Of a stretch of 64,000 nt of DNA, positions 41,138 through 48,485 are shown one piece after another. This DNA is from Pseudomonadota bacterium. GTDB lineage: Bacteria; Desulfobacterota; Desulfovibrionia; Desulfovibrionales; Desulfovibrionaceae. Below the pieces are notes generated by a model. That model saw only the letters and a program-made list of their open reading frames with translations, was not told the DNA's origin and ran no database searches. How positions within the stretch are numbered: the stretch's first letter is position 1; every line of letters begins with the position of its first letter. Location: the NCBI GenBank assembly GCA_023460395.1, contig JAEWQB010000025.1, positions 10,282-74,281 on the forward strand, given 5' to 3'. The position numbers were made by a program, and so were the translations under genes.

Positions 41138-41806
41138 ATGACACTTCGGGAAAAGGTGGAACAGGCAAAGGATCTGTTGGAAGAAACGTTGTTGGAATTT
41201 GGCCCGGACAGCGTGGCTGTGGCATGGACAGGAGGAAAGGATTCCACTGTCGTGCTACACCTTCTGCGCGATGTGCTGGCGGGCATGGGGCTTACTCATG
41301 TACAGGCGCTTAATTTGGACACAGGAGTGAAATTCCCCGAAGTGACAGCGTTTCGTGATCGTCTGGCTTTGGAATGGAAATTGGACATGACGATTGTCCG
41401 TCCCGCTGTGGATTTGGAAACATATCCTGTGGCGCGGGATAAAATATCCTGCTGCGCGGATTTAAAAGTAGAGCCGCTCGCCCGTGGTGTGCAGGATATG
41501 GGAATAGAGGCGCTTTTTTCAGGCATCCGGCGTGACGAGCACCCGGACCGCAACAGGCCGTTCCGGGAACGCCGGGAGCGCCCGGACTGCATGATGCTTC
41601 ACCCTATTCTGGAATTTACAGAAGTGGACGTGTGGGCCTACATCATGCAGGAGAATATACCCTATTGCTCTCTGTACGCGGAAGGGTATCGCTCGCTGGG
41701 CTGCGTTCCCTGCACCGAGCGCACGGTTGGGGGCAGCGAACGTTCCGGGCGTGCCGTGGAAAAAGAGGCCGGAATGGAAACCTTGCGCAGTCTGGGATAT
41801 TTTTAG
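41138..41806 (+). CDS. CysH-like sulfonucleotide reductase-family protein lacking the catalytic cysteine
   Basis: 222-aa protein of the PAPS/APS reductase (CysH) family. The ATP-pyrophosphatase loop is TGGKDS (31-36). It has the CC pair at 105-106 (KISCCADLK) and a CxxC at 189/192 (LGCVPC), 83 residues apart, which is the [4Fe-4S] pattern of APS reductases. The catalytic cysteine normally lies in a C-terminal KECG(L/I)H motif; here the end reads KEAGM (209-213), with alanine in that place and no histidine. The normal reductive step is therefore unlikely. Because dissimilatory APS reductase in such organisms is AprAB, this is a different activity. The ribosome site is weak. It is convergent with the zinc-ribbon gene, with 3 bases between them. 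Confidence 0.8.
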   Translation: MTLREKVEQAKDLLEETLLEFGPDSVAVAWTGGKDSTVVLHLLRDVLAGMGLTHVQALNLDTGVKFPEVTAFRDRLALEWKLDMTIVRPAVDLETYPVARDKISCCADLKVEPLARGVQDMGIEALFSGIRRDEHPDRNRPFRERRERPDCMMLHPILEFTEVDVWAYIMQENIPYCSLYAEGYRSLGCVPCTERTVGGSERSGRAVEKEAGMETLRSLGYF

Positions 41807-41809
41807 CGG

Positions 41810-42010
41810 CTACACTCTATCGCAGTACACGCCTTCCATAAAAGCTTCCAAGGCATCGTCCATCTGGGAGATGTAGTCTCTTAATTCCCCTTTCTGATGG
41901 CAGTGTTCGCACTGCATATACACATGCTGGCAACTGCGCACGACAGTCAGCGGTTTGCCACAGTGTTTACAGGGAATGGTTGTCTGCGCGTTTCTGCTTT
42001 TTCCCCACAT
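41810..42010 (-). CDS. Small zinc-ribbon protein (66 aa)
   Basis: 66-aa protein with CKHC (residues 14-17) and CEHC (34-37), giving one zinc site, and another cysteine near each pair (C27 and C63). The C-terminal third (RDYISQMDDALEAFMEGVYCDRV) is helical and acidic. GGGGGAAG lies just before the ATG, a very strong ribosome site. The long frame upstream of this ATG has no ribosome site. Its stop lies 3 bases from the stop of the CysH-like gene. Function unknown; an adaptor or nucleic-acid-binding role is possible. Confidence 0.7.
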   Translation of the reverse strand: MWGKSRNAQTTIPCKHCGKPLTVVRSCQHVYMQCEHCHQKGELRDYISQMDDALEAFMEGVYCDRV

Positions 42011-42500
42011 GGCTTCCCCCTCTAAGTTTCGCCGTTCATAGTCCGTCTTTGGTGCTCCACAGAGAGTATCCCGGCTATGAGCGGTGTTTTGTTTTTTTTG
42101 TAGCTGCCGGTCCCGTCGCAGAACCGTGCCGGGCTTCGCCTTGTCCCACTCCGTTATGCGCAGAGAGCGCGAGGTTGGTCCCGGTTTTTTCCGTCTGTAT
42201 TTTTTCTGTTCCGCATAAGGGCTGGCGGTAGTTCCTGAACGGAAAGCTGGGAATACGTCATTACCCCGGTGGGGGCAACCGCCGTGTCGAACATCCGTAA
42301 GGGGGGGATTGCTGTTTATCTTTTTGACCTCTTGCATCTTCCCGGACAACGTGTACTATATCCAATGATTGTGTTTCCTCTGAGGAACACGGGGGCTGGT
42401 GCGCTGCCTCTCCCCGGCACAGCCTTCCCCGCACAGTAAAAACGGGATGAGAGCACATAACTGACACGCCACCTGCGGGTGCCGCTGCAAGGAGATCGCC
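42011..42500. other. Intergenic region between the zinc-ribbon and ferritin genes
   Basis: 490 bases between divergent starts, rich in T tracts. A weak ferritin promoter can be proposed (TTGCAT, 16 bases, TACTAT, near 42340-42360). I saw no Fur-like repeat, tRNA or supported gene. Confidence 0.4.
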
Positions 42501-43010
42501 ATGCTGAGCGAAACGATGAATACGGCTCTTAACGAGCAAGTCAAATGGGAGATGTACTCCAGCTACCTGTATCTTTCCATGTCCGCGTATTTCGCGGACC
42601 GGGATATGCCCGGATTCGCGCAGTGGATGCGCGTGCAGGCGGAAGAGGAACTTTTCCACGCCATGCGGTTTTATGACTACATTAATGAGCGGGGCGGACG
42701 GGTTCGCCTACAGCCTGTGGATGCGCCGCCTTATGAATGGTCTGACACCATTACGGTGTTTGACGATACCCTTACACACGAGCAGCATGTTACTGATCGT
42801 ATTAACAAGCTGGCAAATTTGGCACAGGACGAACGCGACCACGCTACAGGAATTTTCCTGCAGTGGTTTATTTCCGAGCAGGTGGAAGAGGAAGACAGTG
42901 TAAAGACCGTGCTGGGAAAATTGCGTATGATTAACGGTCAGGGGCATGGCATGTTGATGCTGGACGCCGAGTTGGGCGCACGGGTTTTCACGCCCCCCAC
43001 CGTGGCGTAA
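42501..43010 (+). CDS. ftnA: Ferritin (bacterial non-haem type)
   Basis: 169-aa iron-storage subunit that assembles into a 24-mer. The di-iron ferroxidase residues are visible: E17 (KWEMYSSYLYLSMSAYF), the EEELFHAMRFY segment with E50 and H53, and the later QWFISEQVEEE helix. AAGGAG lies 6 bases before the ATG. Ferritin protects against iron-driven oxidative damage. A terminator follows, so it is a single-gene unit. Confidence 0.94.
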   Translation: MLSETMNTALNEQVKWEMYSSYLYLSMSAYFADRDMPGFAQWMRVQAEEELFHAMRFYDYINERGGRVRLQPVDAPPYEWSDTITVFDDTLTHEQHVTDRINKLANLAQDERDHATGIFLQWFISEQVEEEDSVKTVLGKLRMINGQGHGMLMLDAELGARVFTPPTVA

Positions 43011-43020
43011 CAGACGTTGA

Positions 43021-43056
43021 GAGCCATGTCCGTAAAGACGGACATGGCTCTTTTTT
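43021..43056 (+). terminator. Rho-independent terminator after ferritin
   Basis: A perfect 13-bp stem (GAGCCATGTCCGT, 43021-43033, with 43038-43050), an AAAG loop and six T residues. Confidence 0.95.
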
Positions 43057-43089
43057 CCCCGTTAGCCGGAAACGTACAGGAGAATAACC

Positions 43090-44775
43090 GTGAGCAGTAC
43101 AAACAGGCATATAGTCATAGGCGGAGCCGCCGGACAAGGGTTGGTCACCGTCGGTCAACTGCTGTGCAAAAGCCTTGTCCGCGGGGGATATGAGGTGTTG
43201 GTAACGCAGCACTACATGTCGCGCGTGCGGGGGGGGCATAATACGTATAACATACGCACAGGAGTGGAACCTGCTACTGGCCCCGCGGACACATGGGATA
43301 TTTTGGTAGCGCTGAATCAAGAAACCGTCAGCTTGCATAAAGACACCATGAATAAAGGCGGGCTTGTTGTTCTGGACGAAGGGTTAGATCCAGAAGGTCT
43401 ACCCGCTCTTGCGGTGCCTTTTTCCTCGCTCGCCCCCAAGGCTATTTTTCAGAATGTCGCATCGTTAGGTGTGGTGTGCAGCCTGCTGGGGCTTCCTAAA
43501 TCCATTCCCGCCAAACTGTTGGAGCAGACCTTTGCCAAAAAGGGCGAGGAAATCGTAAAGCAGAATCACGCTGTGCTGGACGCCGCGTATGAGTGGGAAG
43601 AGCGGAATGGCAATATGTGCGAAAAATTGTCCGCTCCCGCCATTACCGAGCCGCGTATGTTGCTGAATGGCAACGAGGCCATCGCGCTTGGCGCATTGGC
43701 TGCGGGGGTGAAATTTTGTTCGTTTTACCCCATGACTCCCGCCTCGTCCGTGGCTCAGAATTTGACAACGCATGGTCGGAAGCTTGGCGTGGTGGTGGAG
43801 CAAGTGGAAGACGAAATTGCCGCCATTAACATGGCGCTGGGGGCGTCCTATGCAGGAGCCACCGCGCTTGTTCCCACTTCCGGGGGAGGATTCGCCCTGA
43901 TGACCGAGGCGGTGAGCCTCGCCGGTGTTATGGAGCAGCCGTTGGTTATTGTGGTGGCACAGCGCCCCGGTCCCGCGACGGGGCTGCCCACGCGGACAGA
44001 ACAGGCGGACCTGAATCTTGTTTTGTACGCCGGACACGGGGAATTCCCCAGAGCGGTTTTTGCTCCCGCCACGCTGGAAGAATGTTTTCATCTCACGCAC
44101 CGTGCCGTTGATCAGACGGAAAAATATCAAACGCCGGTCTTTGTGCTGACTGATCAGGACTTGGCGGACAGATACATGGGCGTGGCGCCCTTTGATCTCG
44201 CCAATCTGCCTGCCGTTACCCAGCCGGATCATACGGACACCAATCCTGACGGCTATCATCGTTATACCCTGACCAAGGACGGCATTTCCCCACGGCGGAT
44301 TCCGGGGTTTGGCAAGTCTCTTGTCTTCGCTGACTGCCACGAACATACGGAAGATGGTCACATCACCGAAAAAATAGATGTGCGCGTAGCCATGAATGAC
44401 AAGCGGTGCGGAAAAGAAGACGGACTGCGGAGTGAGGCACTACCGCCCAAGCGGTTTGGCGCGGAACAGCCGGAACGGGTGCTGATCTGCTGGGGATCGA
44501 CAGAAGGCGCGGCCCGCGAGGCGGTGGAAACACTGAATCGCAAAGGAGAAAAGGTAGCCCTGCTAAGTTTCGCACAAGTATGGCCCCTGAATCCCGATCA
44601 GTTTTTACCTTTTCTGGACTCCGCCCGCGAGGTTATCGCGGTGGAGGGAAACAAGACCGCGCAGTTTGCGCGTCTTCTCCGGCAGGAGACGGGATTTAAG
44701 GTGCACGGAACAGTGTTGCGGTATGACGGACGTCCCCTTTCGGCGGGCTATATTCTCGGCAAGCTAGCCGAATAG
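43090..44775 (+). CDS. 2-oxoacid:ferredoxin oxidoreductase, fused gamma-alpha subunit
   Basis: 561-aa subunit with the gamma domain first (residues 1-190: IGGAAGQGLVTVGQLL, then QHYMSRVRGGHNTYNI) and the alpha domain next (from about residue 195: GNEAIALGALAAGVKF, then FYPMTPASSVAQNL, EDEIAAINMALGASYAGA and PTRTEQADL). It differs from the KorDABC set in having gamma and alpha fused and no ferredoxin subunit, a form common in anaerobes. The substrate class (2-oxoglutarate, pyruvate or a branched 2-oxoacid) cannot be read off. GTG start preceded by AGGAGAA. The beta subunit follows after 12 bases. Confidence 0.92.
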   Translation: MSSTNRHIVIGGAAGQGLVTVGQLLCKSLVRGGYEVLVTQHYMSRVRGGHNTYNIRTGVEPATGPADTWDILVALNQETVSLHKDTMNKGGLVVLDEGLDPEGLPALAVPFSSLAPKAIFQNVASLGVVCSLLGLPKSIPAKLLEQTFAKKGEEIVKQNHAVLDAAYEWEERNGNMCEKLSAPAITEPRMLLNGNEAIALGALAAGVKFCSFYPMTPASSVAQNLTTHGRKLGVVVEQVEDEIAAINMALGASYAGATALVPTSGGGFALMTEAVSLAGVMEQPLVIVVAQRPGPATGLPTRTEQADLNLVLYAGHGEFPRAVFAPATLEECFHLTHRAVDQTEKYQTPVFVLTDQDLADRYMGVAPFDLANLPAVTQPDHTDTNPDGYHRYTLTKDGISPRRIPGFGKSLVFADCHEHTEDGHITEKIDVRVAMNDKRCGKEDGLRSEALPPKRFGAEQPERVLICWGSTEGAAREAVETLNRKGEKVALLSFAQVWPLNPDQFLPFLDSAREVIAVEGNKTAQFARLLRQETGFKVHGTVLRYDGRPLSAGYILGKLAE

Positions 44776-44787
44776 CGAGGTGCGGAT

Positions 44788-45639
44788 ATGATTGATATTA
44801 GCGCATACGGCGAATACACCACGGCATGGTGCCCCGGTTGCGGCAACCACGATGTGCTTAAAGCTCTTAAGCAGGCTCTGGCAGAACTGGACCGCGCTCC
44901 GCATCAGGTCGCGCACGTATCCGGCATCGGGCAGGCAGCCAAGGCTCCGCACTATATGACGGCGAATGGATTCAACGGACTGCATGGTCGTTGCCTGCCC
45001 CCGGCACAGGCCATAAAGCTGGCGAATCCAGAGCTTACCGTCATTGCGGAAAGTGGCGACGGCTGCAACTACGGAGAAGGTGGCAACCATTTTCTTGCCG
45101 CCATTCGCCGTAATGTAGACATCACGCTTATCGCTCATGACAACCAGATATACGGGTTGACCAAGGGACAGGCCAGTCCCACCACAGCGGAAGGGCAGGT
45201 GACCAAGGCGCAGCCTGACGGCGTGTCCAATACGCCGTTCAACCCTATAGCAGTGGCTGTGGCTATGCGTGCGGGCTTTGTGGCGCGGGCTTTTTCCGGC
45301 AATGTGCCGCATCTCGTGCGCATGATTAAAGCCGCGGTGGAATATCCCGGCTTCGCCCTGCTTGATGTGTTTTCTCCTTGCATATCTTTTAATAAGGTCA
45401 ATACCTTCGGTTGGTATAAGCAGCGCTGCTACGAACTGGGGGAAGATCACGATCCAACCAATTGGGACGCCGCCATGGCAAAGGCCTACGAAACGGGCGA
45501 GCGTATTCCCACCGGGATTATTTGGAAAACGGAAAAGGAATCGCTAGACAGGCGGCTGGCACCGTGCCGGAAGGGACCACTGGGGAAACAACCCGTGGAC
45601 TATGCCGGGCTGGAAGCTGTCATGCAGGGGTATATGTAG
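44788..45639 (+). CDS. 2-oxoacid:ferredoxin oxidoreductase, beta subunit
   Basis: 283-aa beta subunit with thiamine diphosphate and one [4Fe-4S] cluster. Motifs: AWCPGCGNHDV (first two cysteines at 13 and 16), HVSGIGQAAKAPH, the TPP motif ESGDGCNYGEGGNHFLAAIRRN (about 89-110) and HDNQIYGLTKGQASPTT. The likely third cluster cysteine is later (near FSPCISFN). It forms a two-subunit enzyme with the fused gamma-alpha protein. A hairpin at 45740 follows. Confidence 0.92.
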   Translation: MIDISAYGEYTTAWCPGCGNHDVLKALKQALAELDRAPHQVAHVSGIGQAAKAPHYMTANGFNGLHGRCLPPAQAIKLANPELTVIAESGDGCNYGEGGNHFLAAIRRNVDITLIAHDNQIYGLTKGQASPTTAEGQVTKAQPDGVSNTPFNPIAVAVAMRAGFVARAFSGNVPHLVRMIKAAVEYPGFALLDVFSPCISFNKVNTFGWYKQRCYELGEDHDPTNWDAAMAKAYETGERIPTGIIWKTEKESLDRRLAPCRKGPLGKQPVDYAGLEAVMQGYM

Positions 45640-45739
45640 CACCACAGGGGGCGTTCCTTACGGGGAGCGCCCTGTTCAGATTGCTGAGAGAGAAGGCATT
45701 CCCTAATAGAAATGCGATAGGGATTTCGGGGCGAACGCA

Positions 45740-45775
45740 CGAAAGCGGCCTTTTTTTTAAGAAAGGCCGCTTTCG
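45740..45775. terminator. Shared terminator between the beta subunit and deacetylase genes
   Basis: A 14-bp stem (45740-45753 with 45762-45775) whose left arm continues into a run of T. It sits between convergent genes and probably serves both; no separate U tract follows. Confidence 0.7.
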
Positions 45776-45797
45776 TAAATAGAATAGTACGGTATCG

Positions 45798-46898
45798 CTA
45801 CATGCGCACCAGCGTGTACAGCTTGGATATCCACGGGCGGGAGTAGATGTTCAGCCGCGAGGCCAGCCACGGGCCGGGTTTGTCCTTGGCTTTGAAGCGA
45901 TGCACGTGATCCGCCTCTCCGGGGGGATTCGCTCCCATAGCCGTGGTAAAGAACACGCGAAAGCCCAGCTCTTTGGCAATGCAGAGGGCGTCCGCGCAGT
46001 ATGCTCCCCACGGCCAGCAAAGCGAGCGCTCTTCCCTGCCCATTTCGCGTTCCAATGTTTCTTTGGCAAGGCTGAGTTCCCGGCGCAGCGCGGCTTGCAT
46101 GCTCATACTGTCTTCATATGCGCCCAACTCATTTTGCGGGAATTCGGCGACAAGCGCTTTCAGGTGTTCCGTTTTTTCCGGGTCTGCGAAAAAGGCGAAT
46201 GCTTCGTCCTTTTCTTGCGGAACCAGATTGCGGATGGCCTGTATCAGCCGGGGGGAGGGCAGGAAGGCGCGATGCGCCAGACGCGACCCCGTGGCGAAGC
46301 GGGGGAGTCCCCACACCACGTCCGCGTCCACCCGGTCAAAGGTGCGAGTGCGGGCTTCAGGCTGGTAGAAACCAGAGAACTCCGGTCCTGTGAAAACGGC
46401 CTTGTGCCACGCGGAATGGCAGGAAACTCGCATAGTGCCCGTCCGTTCCAGCGTGCGGGCCTCTTCCCAGTTCATGAAGGTGTCTTCGCGTTCTTCAAAT
46501 CCCAGCCTGTGCGGCACCATGGGCGCATCCACTCGTGGCAGATCGGTCTGCGAGGATGAACCACCGCGCACGTCCGCCAGTGTGGGGCGAGGCGTTTCCG
46601 CCGGTTCTAATTTGCCAGTGACGGCAAAGACCACTCCTTGATGCCCGTACTGTTGTAAAATGGGGGCGGCGTAAACGTAGTTGTCCAGATAGCCGTCATC
46701 AAAGGTGAAAAGGGCGCATTTATCGGGCAGGGGTTTGCCTTTGAGAAAAAACTGCTCCGCCTCGTCCAGTCCTATGCCACGCCATCCCTTGCGGGTGAGG
46801 GTCTGGCAATGGTCTTCAAACCTGTCTGGCGAAAGAGCGTTGGCATTTTTCCAGTGTGAAATATAGTGGTACATGAGTACCGGAACAGATTTGATCAT
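45798..46898 (-). CDS. Polysaccharide deacetylase-family protein
   Basis: 366-aa protein with the NodB-type start: VPVLMYHYIS and the catalytic/metal motif FTFDDGYLDNY (64-74). The later metal histidine motif is SCHSAWH (about 158-164). The C-terminal motif is LCWPWGAYC (about 292-300). Between, a long insertion (95-150) is unusual. No signal peptide is seen, so it is cytoplasmic or anchored otherwise. Likely deacetylates or otherwise modifies an N-acetylated polysaccharide; the substrate is unknown. Confidence 0.85.
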   Translation of the reverse strand: MIKSVPVLMYHYISHWKNANALSPDRFEDHCQTLTRKGWRGIGLDEAEQFFLKGKPLPDKCALFTFDDGYLDNYVYAAPILQQYGHQGVVFAVTGKLEPAETPRPTLADVRGGSSSQTDLPRVDAPMVPHRLGFEEREDTFMNWEEARTLERTGTMRVSCHSAWHKAVFTGPEFSGFYQPEARTRTFDRVDADVVWGLPRFATGSRLAHRAFLPSPRLIQAIRNLVPQEKDEAFAFFADPEKTEHLKALVAEFPQNELGAYEDSMSMQAALRRELSLAKETLEREMGREERSLCWPWGAYCADALCIAKELGFRVFFTTAMGANPPGEADHVHRFKAKDKPGPWLASRLNIYSRPWISKLYTLVRM

Positions 46899-46917
46899 GT
46901 CGCTATGTGTAGTCCAG

Positions 46918-46945
46918 TTGACTATGAATTATGGCGCGTTATGTT
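46918..46945 (+). promoter_or_regulatory. Candidate sigma-70 promoter upstream of the dnaJ-like gene
   Basis: TTGACT (46918-46923), 16 bases, TATGTT (46940-46945). It is about 200 bases before the start codon. No CIRCE element or clear sigma-32 box was found in the same region. Confidence 0.4.
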
Positions 46946-47146
46946 TGTTTCCGAAAACGCGGATTGTCCGCAGTATCCGATGGAGTCTTCCCCGTGCGCG
47001 GCCTGTTCAGGAGGGAGTTTTCCGCAGCCTCTGCAGTATAGCGAGTGCGGGCAGGCGGGGGAAGGCGTTCTTTGTGATGCGGAAAGCGGCACCATATGCT
47101 ATGGACGTGAATCCGCCATTCGCCTTCATGAGGAGGGCTATACGAG

Positions 47147-48082
47147 ATGGGTGTAGAATACAAGGATTATTATAAACTACTGGGTGTTTCCAAAACTGCT
47201 TCCAAAGACGATATTGCCAAAGCGTTTAAGAAGCTGGCCCGTCAGTATCATCCAGACTTAAATCCGAATAATCCAGAGGCGGAAGCCAAGTTTAAAGAGA
47301 TCAACGAAGCGTATGAAGTCCTCAAGGACGACGAAAAACGCAAACTCTATGATCAACTTGGTCCCAACTGGCAGCACGGACAGAATTTCCAACGGCCTCC
47401 CGGCTACGAGAATGCGCATTTTGGCAATTTTGAAGGGAGCGACTTCAGCGATTTCTTTGAGACGCTGTTCGGTGGCGGCGGATTCCGTCGTTCCGGTGGC
47501 GGATTTGGGGCGGACCCCTTTGCCGGATATAGCAATCGTCCGCGCCGGGGCAGGGACGTGGAAGCCTCTCTGGGGCTGTCGCTGGAGGAAGCGTATAGGG
47601 GCGGACGTAAGGCTGTGACTATACAGGATCTTGCCGGAAGCGGTACCAAAACGTTGGAGGTAAATATTCCCGCCGGGGTGAAGGACGGCGCGAAAATCCG
47701 TCTTTCCGGTCAGGGCGATCAGGGCGCTGCCGGTGGTCCCAGCGGAGATTTGTACCTTAAAGTGACTATTCAACCGCATCCTCGATTTCAGTTGGACGGT
47801 GTGAACGTGGTGCTGGATTTGCCATTGGCACCGTGGGAAGCCGCGTTGGGTGCCACAGTGCGTGTGCCCACACTGGATGGCGAGATTGAACTGGCGGTAC
47901 CGGCAGGCACCGGCAGTGGTCGCAAATTGCGTTTGCGCGGCAAAGGGTTGGGACCAGTTACCGCACGCGGTGACCAGTTTGTGCGCGTGGTGATTAAGGT
48001 TCCTGCCTCGCTTACAGATAAAGAACGTGCCTTGTGGGAAGAGTTGCAGTCGGTTTCGACCTATTCTCCCAGAGATTTTTAG
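47147..48082 (+). CDS. cbpA: CbpA-like DnaJ cochaperone
   Basis: 311-aa J-protein. The J domain (5-73) has the HPD motif in RQYHPDLNP. A Gly/Phe-rich linker (about 105-130: FGGGGFRRSGGGFGADPF) follows and the rest is two beta-barrel substrate domains, without the DnaJ zinc finger. This is the CbpA (type II) layout, which stimulates DnaK. GAGGAGG lies about 9 bases before the ATG. It starts the cbpA-cbpM-clpB heat-shock unit. Confidence 0.92.
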   Translation: MGVEYKDYYKLLGVSKTASKDDIAKAFKKLARQYHPDLNPNNPEAEAKFKEINEAYEVLKDDEKRKLYDQLGPNWQHGQNFQRPPGYENAHFGNFEGSDFSDFFETLFGGGGFRRSGGGFGADPFAGYSNRPRRGRDVEASLGLSLEEAYRGGRKAVTIQDLAGSGTKTLEVNIPAGVKDGAKIRLSGQGDQGAAGGPSGDLYLKVTIQPHPRFQLDGVNVVLDLPLAPWEAALGATVRVPTLDGEIELAVPAGTGSGRKLRLRGKGLGPVTARGDQFVRVVIKVPASLTDKERALWEELQSVSTYSPRDF

Positions 48083-48106
48083 TGCCCCGTTGTATGGAGG
48101 TGGTAC

Positions 48107-48424
48107 ATGGACCAGTACAGATATGAGGAAGACCTTCCCATTCACTCTGAATATCTCGCATGGGCCGAATTTTTGGAGCTGACCTCGGTGCATCCCTCGC
48201 GGCTTGGTGAGTTGTTGGAACTCGGTTGGCTGACCCCGGCGAAAACCGGGAAGGAAGAGTATCTGTTCTCCCGTAGGGATGTGTACCGGTTGCGAAAATT
48301 GCAGCGTATTTGTGCGGATTTTGATCTGCCTGCCGTGGGTGGTTCCATTATTGTAGACCTATTGGAACGCATCGACGTGCTGGAGCGCAAAGTTCAGGAA
48401 TTGGACCAGTTATTACGAGACTAA
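48107..48424 (+). CDS. CbpM-like chaperone modulator (MerR-type fold)
   Basis: 105-aa protein with the CbpM plan: an N-terminal acidic segment, a MerR-like winged-helix core (LGELLELGWLTPAKTGKEEYLFSRRDVYRLRKLQRI) and a C-terminal leucine-zipper helix (IDVLERKVQELDQLL). CbpM binds and inhibits CbpA's J domain. GGAGG lies before the ATG, and it follows cbpA by 24 bases. The match is by overall pattern and position, without a diagnostic catalytic residue. Confidence 0.8.
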   Translation: MDQYRYEEDLPIHSEYLAWAEFLELTSVHPSRLGELLELGWLTPAKTGKEEYLFSRRDVYRLRKLQRICADFDLPAVGGSIIVDLLERIDVLERKVQELDQLLRD

Positions 48425-48485
48425 GGTTTTGGGTCTGCATTGGCTCCATTGCCGTGGAAGGCGTGGGCCTAAGGAGTAATGACAT

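Noticed and set aside
42011..42349. Upstream extension of the 66-aa zinc-ribbon frame
   Set aside because: The strong ribosome site GGGGGAAG is placed before the internal ATG at 42010, and the added residues look non-coding.
46899..47146. CIRCE or sigma-32 element upstream of the dnaJ-like gene
   Set aside because: No TTAGCACTC-type inverted repeat or sigma-32 boxes were found; only a sigma-70-like pair.
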